The notes: generated by a model not told the origin, from the letters alone. A stretch of DNA of 64,000 nucleotides from a bacterium (GCA_024228495.1 JAAETJ010001069.1:1-64000); one strand, 5' to 3'; positions 30,372 to 41,167 are shown, numbered from the stretch's first letter. Translations and numbers: made by a program.

Positions 30372-31136
30372 ACCTCTATTTATGCACCCAAACAGGGTTG
30401 GATTCAATGATTTTGATGATCCAGTTCGCTATCAAGACAGGTTTTTCGGCCTTGACGATGGGGGCAGGTTCGCGGGTTAAAGGTTCATTACCGATTATAG
30501 CGAGGGCTTTGAGGGGAGTAGGAGCAGCGCTTGTGGTGAGTTGTAAAGGTATGTGATGACGAGATCTCAAGCAGGTTTTTGCGGGCAATGGCCAATATTG
30601 AGTGTCCCGCTCTAATTTGGATTGCTTTAGGGAGCCTCAAAAAATTCTCGAGGGTGCATCCTGACCGGCTAGACTGTGAATATGGAGAAACCGATTTGGT
30701 TAGCGGAGATTGTGATAGGACAGCTGGGCTGTGCAAGGCGGCACTGTGGTCGCGGCAGGCCCTGCAGCAACATAAAAGCTGTGTTAAGCAGGCGCGCAAT
30801 CACGCGCAAGATGCCCGAAATCCTTCTCAGGGGCCGGGTGGGTCTCACCTTGAGACCCATCTTAAAACTCCCAGGAAAGAAGCTGTGGGAGAAATCGATA
30901 TGACCAGTGCTTCTGTGGCTGTAACTGGGCGTCCCCACGCGCAATATTAAGTCAAATTACAAATATTGCTGGTTGCAATCACTTATTGTGCAAAAAAGCT
31001 TGTCATTACCGGGACAATCACGCTAAACTTTTCGAGGTTTTAACTTCGATCTATATGACTGATACAAACTGCTTTTTACTCTAATGTGGGAGAGCAGTTC
31101 AGTTTCTTATATTTTTAAAAGTGGTGTGCAATTGCA

Positions 31137-32012
31137 ATGGCGCGTGTGAAACGAGTTTTGTGGGTGGAAAAATTGGGGCAAAAAGTAGCTGGATTACTGC
31201 TATTGATCGCTTTGGTTGTCTTGGTTGTCGGGTTTTCCAGTCCAAAATATTTCTCTGCTAACGCTGCCAATTGGCTTGATCAGGTTTTTGGCAATGCGAA
31301 GATACATTCGCGCCCCAGTTATCGTCGGCAAAAGTCACACCCGATAAGCCAGATGCGTCGCGATGCTTACGCGATCGGCCGTGCTGACAATCAATTGAAA
31401 CGGGTCAGGAAAAAGCGCCGCCTCTATCGTATCCCCAAAGCTGGAAGCAGTGTTTATGCTGCCAGTTACAAGTCCTATCGCACCATGTGTGTGCGAACAT
31501 GTGATGGTTTCTTCTTTCCCGTCAGTTTTGCCACTAGTAAAAATAGCCTGAAGAAAGACGAGCGCGCTTGCAAATCAAGCTGCGGCGCGCCAGCCGAACT
31601 TTATTATTATCCCAATCCCGGTGGGGAAATAGAGAATATGGTCTCTTTTCGAGGCAATAAGAAATACAAGAAGCTGAAATATGCATTTTTGTACAAGACA
31701 AAATTTGTCGCTTCATGCCGGTGTAATCCTGAGCCTTGGACACAAGCGGCCAAACAAACGCATAAAAAATATGCCCGTATTGAGCTGAAAAAGCGCCAGA
31801 AAATCACCTCTCGTAAAAAGGTTCACAAATCGCAGATCGCTAGAAAACGAGCAAAAAGTCGCAGCAAGGGGCGTCGCTATAGCCGCCGGTCATTGCGCAA
31901 CAAACGCCGCGCTTTGCGCACGGTGGGGTTGCATAATCGAGTACGCCGCAAGTCCGCAAGGCACACTTACCGTGTTCGCAAGGCCCGTCAAAAGAATGGC
32001 CGGACTTATTAA
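31137..32012 (+). CDS. DUF2865-type protein with basic C-terminus
   Basis: YRTMCVRTCDGFFFPVSFATSKNSLKKDERACKSSCGAPAELYYYPNPGGEIENMVSFRG is characteristic of DUF2865. Confidence 0.8.
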   Translation: MARVKRVLWVEKLGQKVAGLLLLIALVVLVVGFSSPKYFSANAANWLDQVFGNAKIHSRPSYRRQKSHPISQMRRDAYAIGRADNQLKRVRKKRRLYRIPKAGSSVYAASYKSYRTMCVRTCDGFFFPVSFATSKNSLKKDERACKSSCGAPAELYYYPNPGGEIENMVSFRGNKKYKKLKYAFLYKTKFVASCRCNPEPWTQAAKQTHKKYARIELKKRQKITSRKKVHKSQIARKRAKSRSKGRRYSRRSLRNKRRALRTVGLHNRVRRKSARHTYRVRKARQKNGRTY

Positions 32013-32160
32013 GACTGATCTTCGAACACCGTCTGCCAGAGCAGCTTTATAAGAGCTGCGACCAGATCACCCCTCCCGTCACTATTCGCTTGCGCAATGG
32101 GTGGAAATGTGCGCCCCGAATGCGGTCTGCAAAGACAACTTTCATATAATAAATTGTGAT

Positions 32161-34890
32161 CTAAAACTGCTTGATGAGGCGTTCCAGATAGTCGAGCTCT
32201 GCGGGTGGCCGAGTGCTTTGACCAAGGCGGCGGCGCAGCTCTTCGAGAATATCGCGCGTTCGGCGGGTGTCGATTTTTCCCGGTATTTTGACATCATCGT
32301 CAGCGCCGAACTCGGTGGGCTGCGCCCGCCCAAGGGGATCACGATTGCCGCGTCCCTGTCTTTGTCCCTGTCCTTGACCATTGCGCTGCATTTGTTCGGC
32401 CATTTCAGCAGCCCCTTTACGCAGGTTCGAAAGGGCTTTGCCTTGTTGCTGTCCCGCCCGGTTCATTTGCTCACGGCCAAGTTGGCTTTCGGCCTGGCCC
32501 ATATTGCTGCCAGCGCGCATCAGGTCTTGCGGGATTTTTGAACCGGCACTGCCCATCTGATCCATTAGATCATTTAGCCCGTCCAGAAGTTTGCCCTGGC
32601 GGCGTTTAAGCTCACTTGCGCCGGCTCGTTGCATTTGATCACCAGCACCTCCTGTTTGGCCTCCAGGTTTGCGACCCGGCGATTGGCTATCGCTGTGCCC
32701 CCGTCTTCGCCCCTGTCTTTGGCCATCGCCCCTGTCTTGCCGCTCTCCTTGACGCCCCTCTTGTCGGCCTTGCTGACTTTGCCGGTGGGTTTCGTCTAGA
32801 AGGCGTTGCTGCTGCATGATCATTTTGCCGAGCTGATCGAGTTGCTTGCGGGATTTTTGCGCCTGTGCGGAGGCTTTGGGCTGATTATTTTGCAGGCTTT
32901 CCAGCATTTCGCGCAGCTGGCTGAGCATCTGTTTGGCGGCATCGCGGGCTCCGGTCTTGGCCATATTTTCAATATCGCGCAACATTTGATCGAGCTCTTT
33001 GGAAGTGAGGGTTTTTTGATCTCCGGGCGTTTGTTGCTGGTCGGCCTGTTGCTGTTGCTGATTTTCTTGCTTTGCCATGGCCTGCAGGAATTTGCTGAGG
33101 GCCTGGCGCAGCTCTTTCATTAATTTGGCGATTTCTTTGGGCGAAGCGTTATTGGCCAGGGCATCCATCAATTTGTCCTGAGCACTGCGCAATTCGCGCT
33201 CGGCCCTGGACAGATTGCCATCTTCGATGGTGAGGGCAATCTCCCATAATTGATCAACGGCCGAGCGGATGATGGCGCGCGTATTGGCACCTTGCAGCCG
33301 CCAATAGACGCTGCGCAGAGCAAGATAGGTGCGATTGTCGAGATCAGGATTACGAGAATTGATATTGCGCTTGGTTAGCTGATTGAGGATGCCAGCGACC
33401 GCTTTGCGCTGAATGGGGCTTTCCACCAGCGTGCGGCGCTGGGCAATAATTCTTTGCGCCAGCGGTTTGATGAATTTACGTTCGGGCAGTTTGAAGCGAG
33501 CAATGACGCTTTTACCGGTTTTGCCAGCTTCATCGTGGGCTGTGAGCACCATTTCTGAGTAGAGACCTGCCCAGGGATGAGAGACAAGATCTTTGTATGT
33601 ACTGGTCTCGCCTTTCTTGGATTTTCCCTTGGGAAGCAAGAGGGGGAAGGTTGGCGGTGTGCCAAGAGGTACGATCAGATTATCGGGAGCTGGCGAGGAG
33701 GGAGCGGCGATGTCGCTTGTTTCCTTGCCGAACCGATCGCGCCGTTTCAAGCTTTTGGTGATATGAGCTTTGGCCTCGATGACACCGTAATCATCACTGA
33801 TGCGATAGCTGATGCGCAATGAGCCACGCATGCTGGCATTCGGTTGTTTGGTAAAGGCTATGGTGGGAGGAGTGTCTTTGCCAATGGTAAATTGCCAGTT
33901 TTTGATCGTGCGGCCATTCAGTTGAAGGCGTGCTAAAACGGTGTTGGCAAGTTTGGCGCGAAGCTCATAGACACTGTCTTCTTGTTTGCTGGTAATTTTG
34001 GGAAGTTCGCTTGGCGTAGCATCGCCCTTTATGGCGGGCGGTTGTTGCAGAACAAGATTGGTCTTTTGGGAATTGGGGCCAGATACGTGTATGACGATCT
34101 CGCTAAGTTCTGGCAGCTTGATGAGTTTTAAGGGATCTTGATCGGCATGATCATCTGAAATGGGTTTTGAGCCATCCACCAATATGACAGGCGGATTGCC
34201 CGTATAAAGCGGCGGGGTTACCCAGGCATCGATGCGCAGGTTGTTAAAGTCATCGGCTTTGTAAAAACTAAAGGCTTCAAATAAGCCCGGCTTAAGGCGC
34301 TGCGCTTGCAGACCGATGGTCGCTGCCAGAGCCAGCATCAAGGGAACGCGTAAGGCATGGCGATCAAAGCGCGCGGTCTGCGGGCGTGGCAGGCCGGTCT
34401 TCATGGTCTTGACAAGATCTTTGGCGCGTTTTTTATGGGCGTGCCACAAGGCATCGCTGGGAGCCGGGGCATGATTGCTTAAATTGTCCTCAAGAACGGT
34501 TGCTGGACGATGGGCCAGCCCCGATTTTTTTTCCAGCCAACGGATGGCTTGGGCGCGATTGGCGCGGCGAATTTTCAACAAAGGCACAAGGCTGACAAGA
34601 CCAGCTGCCGCAAATAGCGCCAACACGATCATATGCAAAGGTAGCGGCAGGGCTGGCCATAACCCGAAGGTGGATACCAGTACGAACAAGATGGCGATGC
34701 CGATAGGTAGCCATAAGCGGGGCCAGATCTGCTCTATTGCCACGACGCGTCTAGCCCGCGAGATCTTGCACTCAAACGAGCTATTGGCTGGTTTGTGCTT
34801 TAAGGATTTATCTTCGTTGGCTCGATGGGTCATCCAACGCGTCCTCAATCTTGCTGTTTCGATTCTATTTGAGCCTATCATTGGGCTCAA
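32161..34890 (-). CDS. DUF4175/TIGR02302-type membrane protein
   Basis: Two N-terminal TMs; DAWVTPPLYTGNPPVIL; long Gln/Gly/Arg-rich low-complexity C-terminal region with GAADQMQ-like segments. Confidence 0.82.
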   Translation of the reverse strand: MSPMIGSNRIETARLRTRWMTHRANEDKSLKHKPANSSFECKISRARRVVAIEQIWPRLWLPIGIAILFVLVSTFGLWPALPLPLHMIVLALFAAAGLVSLVPLLKIRRANRAQAIRWLEKKSGLAHRPATVLEDNLSNHAPAPSDALWHAHKKRAKDLVKTMKTGLPRPQTARFDRHALRVPLMLALAATIGLQAQRLKPGLFEAFSFYKADDFNNLRIDAWVTPPLYTGNPPVILVDGSKPISDDHADQDPLKLIKLPELSEIVIHVSGPNSQKTNLVLQQPPAIKGDATPSELPKITSKQEDSVYELRAKLANTVLARLQLNGRTIKNWQFTIGKDTPPTIAFTKQPNASMRGSLRISYRISDDYGVIEAKAHITKSLKRRDRFGKETSDIAAPSSPAPDNLIVPLGTPPTFPLLLPKGKSKKGETSTYKDLVSHPWAGLYSEMVLTAHDEAGKTGKSVIARFKLPERKFIKPLAQRIIAQRRTLVESPIQRKAVAGILNQLTKRNINSRNPDLDNRTYLALRSVYWRLQGANTRAIIRSAVDQLWEIALTIEDGNLSRAERELRSAQDKLMDALANNASPKEIAKLMKELRQALSKFLQAMAKQENQQQQQADQQQTPGDQKTLTSKELDQMLRDIENMAKTGARDAAKQMLSQLREMLESLQNNQPKASAQAQKSRKQLDQLGKMIMQQQRLLDETHRQSQQGRQEGRQGERQDRGDGQRQGRRRGHSDSQSPGRKPGGQTGGAGDQMQRAGASELKRRQGKLLDGLNDLMDQMGSAGSKIPQDLMRAGSNMGQAESQLGREQMNRAGQQQGKALSNLRKGAAEMAEQMQRNGQGQGQRQGRGNRDPLGRAQPTEFGADDDVKIPGKIDTRRTRDILEELRRRLGQSTRPPAELDYLERLIKQF

Positions 34891-35011
34891 TCAAATGCCA
34901 TTCAATCATTGATGATTAGCCCGGTGTATAGTAAGTGAGCACTTGAACGAGACGTCGCAAACGGGGTCTCATATCAATTCGATCAATTCTTTTTATATAT
35001 GGGTCTTCAAG

Positions 35012-36232
35012 ATGAGTTCAAAAAAAGACATAAAAAAGGTCGTGCTTGCTTATTCGGGCGGGCTTGATACCTCGATCATTCTCAAATGGCTGCAAGAAAC
35101 TTATGATTGTGAGGTCGTCACCTTCACGGCAGACCTGGGGCAGGGGGAAGAGTTGGAGCCAGCCCGCAAGACCGCGGAACTTGCTGGCATCAAGGAAATC
35201 TACATTGATGACCTGCGTGAAACCTTTGTGCGCGACTATGTGTTCCCGATGTTTCGTGCCAATGCGGTATATGAAGGTATCTATCTGTTGGGGACCTCGA
35301 TTGCCCGTCCGCTGATTGCCAAGCGCCAGATTGAGATCGCCCGCGAAACGGGTGCAGATGCGGTGGCTCATGGAGCGACCGGCAAGGGCAATGATCAGGT
35401 GCGCTTCGAATTGGGCTATTATGCCCTCGACCCCGATATCAAGGTGATTTCGCCATGGCGCGAATGGGAGATGTCTTCACGTGAAGATCTTATCGCCTTT
35501 GCAGAAAAGCATCAGATCCCGGTGCCAAAAGACAAGCGCGGCGAAGCGCCGTTTTCGTGTGACGCCAATATGTTGCACACCTCTTCCGAAGGCAAAGTGC
35601 TGGAAGACCCGGCTGTTGAGGCACCCGATTATGTGTTCCAGCGCTCGGTGAGCCCGGAACAGGCCCCCGACAAGGCCACTTACATTGAGATTGAGTTCGA
35701 GCGCGGTGACGCGGTGGCAATCGACGGTGTTGCCATGAGCCCTGCAACCTTGTTGGCCGCGTTGAATGATTATGGTCGCGACAATGGCATTGGCCGCATT
35801 GACCTGGTTGAGAACCGCTTTGTTGGCATGAAGTCACGAGGTATCTATGAGACCCCTGGTGGCACTATTCTGCTGGCGGCTCATCGCGGTATCGAGCAGA
35901 TCACGCTTGATCGTGGCGCAGCTCATTTGAAAGACGAACTGATGCCGCGCTATGCCGAGCTGATCTATAATGGTCTGTGGTTTGCTCCTGAACGTGAAAT
36001 GCTGCAAGCCGCCATCGACAAGAGCCAGGATATGGTATCAGGCATGGTACGTCTCAAGCTTTACAAGGGCAATGCAGATGTGGTGGGGCGCAGCTCTCCC
36101 TATTCGCTGTACTCGGAAGATCTCGTGACCTTTGAAGATGATGAAGGAGCCTATGATCAAAAGGATGCAGAAGGTTTTATTAAACTCACTGCCTTGCGTC
36201 TGCGCACATTAGCGGCACGCAAGGGATTGTAG
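35012..36232 (+). CDS. argG: argininosuccinate synthase
   Basis: [38 protein letters not shown]; start trimmed to MSSKKDIKK. Confidence 0.96.
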   Translation: MSSKKDIKKVVLAYSGGLDTSIILKWLQETYDCEVVTFTADLGQGEELEPARKTAELAGIKEIYIDDLRETFVRDYVFPMFRANAVYEGIYLLGTSIARPLIAKRQIEIARETGADAVAHGATGKGNDQVRFELGYYALDPDIKVISPWREWEMSSREDLIAFAEKHQIPVPKDKRGEAPFSCDANMLHTSSEGKVLEDPAVEAPDYVFQRSVSPEQAPDKATYIEIEFERGDAVAIDGVAMSPATLLAALNDYGRDNGIGRIDLVENRFVGMKSRGIYETPGGTILLAAHRGIEQITLDRGAAHLKDELMPRYAELIYNGLWFAPEREMLQAAIDKSQDMVSGMVRLKLYKGNADVVGRSSPYSLYSEDLVTFEDDEGAYDQKDAEGFIKLTALRLRTLAARKGL

Positions 36233-36494
36233 ATTTTTCACAATTTGCGAGCATGTAAAAGCCGGGCATATCACGCCGATCTGCCGGCTTTTTCTAGTGC
36301 TATTAAGGACCTCTACACCAATATTTTAAAAACCTTGTTCATCTTATTGTGTAAAATAAGCAGTTGTAAACAATCTATAAATTGTCTCTTGTTAGTAATT
36401 GTTGCTCAGGAGACTGCTCTTTATTTGCGCTGAAATTACCCCTATATGCAAGGTGGAATAGAGTATTAATACAATTGGAAAAGCCATACAGTTT

Positions 36495-37805
36495 TTGCAA
36501 CGCTTCAAGGCCGCACAAAGAGGTACGACAGCAATTATATTTGGTATCATGGTTGTTCCATTGCTCGCCTTTTCTGGCGGAGTGGTGGACTATGGTCGCG
36601 CAGTCAAAACAAAATCTCAACTAACAGCGGCCCTTGATGGAGCTATTCTTGCGGCGATGAAAGAATATTCACTGGATGTAAGCACAGATTACAAGCAGGT
36701 CATACGTGATTTTATCAATAAGAATCTTGAAGAGAATGGTAAATCCTATCATGGGCTCGCATTGTCAATTGACGTTTCTGATATCGGCGATAACGGTGAA
36801 ATGAAAGCGAGGGTTGAGACCAGCGTAAAAACCAACTTCCTCAGTTTCGTCGGGTTTAATCAGTTTGATATCAATGTGGGCGCTGCGGTCCTGGTTGGTG
36901 GTAAAGATCTCGAAGTTGTCCTTGTTCTTGATAATACCGGATCAATGGGTGGCTCAAAGATTGCCGCTCTAAGAAATTCTGCCGCCGACCTAGTCGATAT
37001 ATTGATGCCCGATGGCGGTGGCGACGATCAGGTTAAAGTCGCTCTGGTACCATTCGCAGAATATGTCAATATTGGATTGGGCAAGAGAAACGAATCCGGG
37101 TTGGAAATCCCAGCCGATTATACCCATCCCGTTTCGGGTGACGATTACAAGTGGTACGGTTGCATGGGATCGCGCAAAGATCCTCTTAATGTTAAAGATG
37201 TGGGCTATGGCAATAAGGTTCCTGGTATCATGATGGTCTCTTCTGGTTCTGGTGATAGTGCGAGCTGGCGTTGTCCTGAGGCTCCCATTGTTGAATTGAC
37301 GGACAATAAAGCGTTGATTACCACCGGTATTGCGGATATGGATGCTTCAGGTTGGACATATATTCCAGGTGGTCTGGCTTGGGGATGGCGCGTGCTATCC
37401 GATACAGCACCGTTCACATCGGGTGTCCCTGATAGCGAAGAAGACACGACAAAAGTCATTGTTCTGATGACCGATGGAGAAAATACCCGGGCACCAGAAA
37501 AGTGGACCACTGGCGCCACAGTCAATCATATTGGCAAAGTCCGGGGACATTCCATACAGAACACCGAGGGGGCGGCGGCAATATCTGACCCACTGACGGC
37601 CGAGTTATGTAAAAATATAAAAGACAAAGAGATCGTTATCTTCACGATTGCTTTTGAGATTCCAGATGGTTCTCCGGTTAAGACTTTGATGAAGAATTGT
37701 GCCGGTAATGGTGGTCTGTTTTTTGATGTGGACGATTCCACGCAATTGGAAAATGCCTTCAAACAAATTGGACTTTCATTGCTGAACATACGATTGAGTC
37801 AGTAG
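36495..37805 (+). CDS. TadE/TadG-like pilus-assembly protein with VWA domain (copy 1; start codon uncertain)
   Basis: GTTAIIFGIMVVPLLAFSGGVVDYGRAVKTKSQLTAALDGAIL (TadG N-terminus); VVLVLDNTGSMGGSKIAALR MIDAS; VIVLMTDGENT; no ATG at the 5' end (TTG at 36495). Confidence 0.85.
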   Translation: MQRFKAAQRGTTAIIFGIMVVPLLAFSGGVVDYGRAVKTKSQLTAALDGAILAAMKEYSLDVSTDYKQVIRDFINKNLEENGKSYHGLALSIDVSDIGDNGEMKARVETSVKTNFLSFVGFNQFDINVGAAVLVGGKDLEVVLVLDNTGSMGGSKIAALRNSAADLVDILMPDGGGDDQVKVALVPFAEYVNIGLGKRNESGLEIPADYTHPVSGDDYKWYGCMGSRKDPLNVKDVGYGNKVPGIMMVSSGSGDSASWRCPEAPIVELTDNKALITTGIADMDASGWTYIPGGLAWGWRVLSDTAPFTSGVPDSEEDTTKVIVLMTDGENTRAPEKWTTGATVNHIGKVRGHSIQNTEGAAAISDPLTAELCKNIKDKEIVIFTIAFEIPDGSPVKTLMKNCAGNGGLFFDVDDSTQLENAFKQIGLSLLNIRLSQ

Positions 37806-38075
37806 CCGGGCGTGATAGCCACTCAAACTTACAAACCCGATACGGCAGTCAAATGCTGGACCGGGTTTTGTCTTTGGCAATTGGTTATTTGCCAGTGGTG
37901 AAAATAATTACATTTTTCTTTAAATCGTTAAGATTTTGTTTGCTAATTTTTGACAAGGCGAGGGCAGGTTTACGAATTTTCAATGATGACCATCCTTAAT
38001 GGGGGTAATAGCGCATTTTTATACATTTCATTGTGAAAGTGCGGGTGTTTTTCTAGTACAAAGTGGTGATACCTG

Positions 38076-39479
38076 ATGGAAATAATCAATAGATTTAAGG
38101 GCTTTTACCAGAGGTTCGTCAAGGAAAGAAAAGGTAATGTGGCTATTATATTTGGCGTTATGATGGTACCGACCATGGTGTTGATGGGGGGGCTCGTTGA
38201 TTATGGCATGGCCATCAAGACCAAATCACAGCTAACCGCGACGCTTGATGCTGCGATGCTGGCGGCTATGTTGCAATATGCTGATGATGAAGACGTTGAC
38301 TATCAAAAGATCATTGAAGATTATATCGACCAGAATTTCACCAGTTCTAAGAAAAAGCTGCATGGTACCGTTACTGAATTAATCGCCGCGGAAATTTCCG
38401 AAGAAGGGGAAATGAGAAGCTCGGTAAAGGCAGTCGTTCCCACCAACTTTTTGAAATTTGTTCACCAGAACGAATTCGAGTTTACGATCTCGGCAGCTGT
38501 TATGGTTGGTGGCTCTTCAATTGAAGTTGCGCTGGTGCTTGATAACACAGGGTCCATGAACGGCAGTAAGATCACTTCGCTCATAGCCTCGGCAAAAAAC
38601 CTCGTAAATACAATCATGGACGACGATGATGATAGCGATCTTGTAAAAATGGCTGTTATACCATTTGCAGATTATGTCAATATAGGGATGGTCAACCGGA
38701 GTGAGCCGGGATTGGATATTCCCGAAGATTATAGTTATTCTTGGATTGAAAAAAAGAAAGGAAAGTGTAAGGGCAAGGGCAAGGGCTGGGGCAAGGGCTG
38801 GGGCAATAGTAAAAAATGCGATGAAGACGTGGAAAAACACGAAGACTACAAGTGGTATGGCTGTATGGGATCTCGTTTGCATGACAATCCGGATGTGGCC
38901 AGTGAGGACTATGATGAGTTGGGCGTTCCCGGTCTTATGACCACGTCAAATACTTGTGGCTACGTTAAAACGGTGACACGTCTTACCAATAGCAAGACAG
39001 ATATTCTCACGGCGCTCACAAATATGAATTCGAGTGGCTCGACTTATATTCCTTCTGGACTGGCATGGGGCTGGCGATCCGTTACAGACCATGCCCCTTT
39101 TGCAGATGGCGTACCTTATTCAGACAAATCGGTGAAAAAGGTCATTGTGTTGATGACGGACGGTGAAAATACGAGTGAAATGAAAAAGGTCGAAGGCAAT
39201 GGTGTATTACATCATACCGGTGACGTCTATGAACATGATTGGGGTTCTACGAATGACGCCAATACCATCACGGCGGAATTGTGCGATGCGATCAAGGCCA
39301 ATGAAATCATTATTTATTCTATTGCCTTTGATGTAGTTGAGGGATCCACAGTCCAGACTTTGATGAAAAATTGTGCTGGTAATGGTGGGCAATATTTTGA
39401 CGCTGATAACAATACGGAATTGGCAGATGCCTTCCGGCAGATTGGGCTGTCTTTGTTGAATCTACGTTTATCAAAGTAA
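38076..39479 (+). CDS. TadE/TadG-like pilus-assembly protein with VWA domain (copy 2)
   Basis: GNVAIIFGVMMVPTMVLMGGLVDYGMAIKTKSQLTATLDAAML; VALVLDNTGSMNGSKI; VIVLMTDGENTSE; colinear with copy 1 along its length apart from an insertion. Confidence 0.87.
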   Translation: MEIINRFKGFYQRFVKERKGNVAIIFGVMMVPTMVLMGGLVDYGMAIKTKSQLTATLDAAMLAAMLQYADDEDVDYQKIIEDYIDQNFTSSKKKLHGTVTELIAAEISEEGEMRSSVKAVVPTNFLKFVHQNEFEFTISAAVMVGGSSIEVALVLDNTGSMNGSKITSLIASAKNLVNTIMDDDDDSDLVKMAVIPFADYVNIGMVNRSEPGLDIPEDYSYSWIEKKKGKCKGKGKGWGKGWGNSKKCDEDVEKHEDYKWYGCMGSRLHDNPDVASEDYDELGVPGLMTTSNTCGYVKTVTRLTNSKTDILTALTNMNSSGSTYIPSGLAWGWRSVTDHAPFADGVPYSDKSVKKVIVLMTDGENTSEMKKVEGNGVLHHTGDVYEHDWGSTNDANTITAELCDAIKANEIIIYSIAFDVVEGSTVQTLMKNCAGNGGQYFDADNNTELADAFRQIGLSLLNLRLSK

Positions 39480-39506
39480 ATTCAGAGAAGATAAATACTG
39501 ATCAAT

Positions 39507-39550
39507 TCCACAGTGATCTGTTACTGTTTCAGATCGCCGTGGATTTTTTT
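39507..39550 (+). terminator. Likely terminator after TadG-like copy 2
   Basis: TCCACAGTGATCTG-ttactgttt-CAGATCGCCGTGGA followed by T-rich run (two G-U-compatible mismatches). Confidence 0.7.
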
Positions 39551-39623
39551 TTGTTTGTGTCTATAGTGAGTAATATGTGTGGGATTGATTGTTTGGTAGT
39601 ATAAGCGGATTGGGAAAGCGCCA

Positions 39624-40148
39624 ATGAGATGCCTTTGTCTGGATAGATGTAAAGCTCTTGCAAAAGTATTTGGCGTTCTGGTTTCATTGTTTTTTCTGGT
39701 ATTTGCCCCCGTGCAGGTCGAAGCACGCGACGGCAATGATAGGCCAAGGCCTCTGGCGCAGGTCTATGAGCTTATCGAGGACTTTGTCCGTGAAGATTAT
39801 CTGTCAAACTGGTTTGCCAGCCCGCGTCTTATCCGCCGCCATTTTGCTGATCCACTCGACTATTACTGGGGCAAAAAAGATGTACCGCTGACCGAGGTGG
39901 TGCGGGATAAGATGGCCTATATTACGCGCTGGCCGCAACGCTATTTTCGGTTGATCAGCGAAAGCCTTGAGGTCATTCGGACCCCGGAAGATCCCTATAT
40001 TTATGCGGTCAGATTTCGATATGAATTTGAAACCAAGCGTAAGGGTGATGAAAAGGCTGGGCTTGGCCAAACCTCTTTACTACTGGAGTTGTTCAATAAG
40101 CGCGTCATGATCCGCGGCGAAGGCGGCAAGGTCCTGGAGCGGTATTGA
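39624..40148 (+). CDS. secreted hypothetical protein, 174 aa
   Basis: Hydrophobic signal peptide VFGVLVSLFFLVFAPVQVEA; no family recognised with confidence. Confidence 0.6.
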   Translation: MRCLCLDRCKALAKVFGVLVSLFFLVFAPVQVEARDGNDRPRPLAQVYELIEDFVREDYLSNWFASPRLIRRHFADPLDYYWGKKDVPLTEVVRDKMAYITRWPQRYFRLISESLEVIRTPEDPYIYAVRFRYEFETKRKGDEKAGLGQTSLLLELFNKRVMIRGEGGKVLERY

Positions 40149-40155
40149 CGCGAAT

Positions 40156-40542
40156 TTACAATCCGTTGATCATGTCTTGCAACATCTCACGGACCGACCC
40201 GGCAATATCACCTAGTTCTGCATTATCGATGGCTTGCATACTGGCGGCCGGGTCTACGGCTGAAACCTCTATCTTACCGGCCTCGTTCTGCTGTACAATG
40301 ACATTGCAGGGCAGCATCGTGCCGATTTTGTTTTCCATCAATAGTGCCTTGTGGGCAAAGCCAGGGTTGCAGGCGCCAAGGATCACATAGGGCGGGAAAT
40401 CGACATCGATTTTCTTTTTAAGAGTAGTGCTAACATCGATCGTGGTCAAAACTCCAAAGCCTTTGTCAGCAAGCGCTGCGGTGACTTTCTCAACTGCGGC
40501 ATCAAAGGGCAGATCGATGGTTGTGGTAAAGTGATAGCTCAT
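40156..40542 (-). CDS. DUF302 domain protein
   Basis: FDAAVEKVTAALADKGFGVLTTIDVSTTLKKKIDVDFPPYVILGACNPGFAHKALLMENKIGTMLPCNVIV. Confidence 0.92.
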   Translation of the reverse strand: MSYHFTTTIDLPFDAAVEKVTAALADKGFGVLTTIDVSTTLKKKIDVDFPPYVILGACNPGFAHKALLMENKIGTMLPCNVIVQQNEAGKIEVSAVDPAASMQAIDNAELGDIAGSVREMLQDMINGL

Positions 40543-40582
40543 CGGGAGGATCTTTTTTGTTGAAGGGGCTGGTATATATACT

Positions 40583-41167
40583 CTAGTCGAGATCGTCGGT
40601 CAGAGAATCGTGGATATTTGGTGCGATGGGGCTGACCGAGTGGCGATAATGCTCGTGGTCGATACCCGCATTCAAGGGCGTCCCGTTTTTGAGCGCGTCG
40701 ATCATTTCTTTGCTCAGTTGGAACCGCATGAAATGTACGCTTGAGGTTTTATTCTCTGTTTCGCGGTCAAGATCTTCATTGGTGATTGGCGTGACCTTGT
40801 CAAAGCCCTCAACCTGCATCCAGGTAACCTTCTCGATGCCCAAAAGCTTGCCCAGCATGACCTGGCGCTCTTCAACATCATCATATTCGATCATGAAGGT
40901 GGCTTTCCAGTTGTTCCCATCGGGGATCAGTGGGTTATAGGCTTCAAGCTCGTCATCAATACCGGCCTGCTCGAAAATCTTTTCGATGCGCAACATTTCC
41001 TGGACCTGATACTGCATGGTTTGCTGATCTTCAAAATACAGCGTCGCATTGGGACCGATGGACAGGGCGCGGTTCTTTTTGTGGGCCATGATGGTAGCAC
41101 GGTAGTCGGTGCGGATCCTGGCATACTCCTCAAGACTGTAAAGATCGCTTGTAGTCAGATGTGGCAT
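40583..41167 (-). CDS. DUF3501 family protein
   Basis: YARIRTDYRATIMAHKKNRALSIGPNATLYFEDQQTMQYQVQEMLRIEKIFE. Confidence 0.85.
   Translation of the reverse strand: MPHLTTSDLYSLEEYARIRTDYRATIMAHKKNRALSIGPNATLYFEDQQTMQYQVQEMLRIEKIFEQAGIDDELEAYNPLIPDGNNWKATFMIEYDDVEERQVMLGKLLGIEKVTWMQVEGFDKVTPITNEDLDRETENKTSSVHFMRFQLSKEMIDALKNGTPLNAGIDHEHYRHSVSPIAPNIHDSLTDDLD

Noticed and set aside
32101-33123. Plus-strand ORFs opposite DUF4175
   Set aside because: Antisense to the Gln/Arg/Gly-rich region of a 909-aa gene; composition explains the open frames.
39700-40148. 174-aa secreted protein considered as an MlaC-like factor
   Set aside because: I could not identify MlaC-specific motifs; left as hypothetical.
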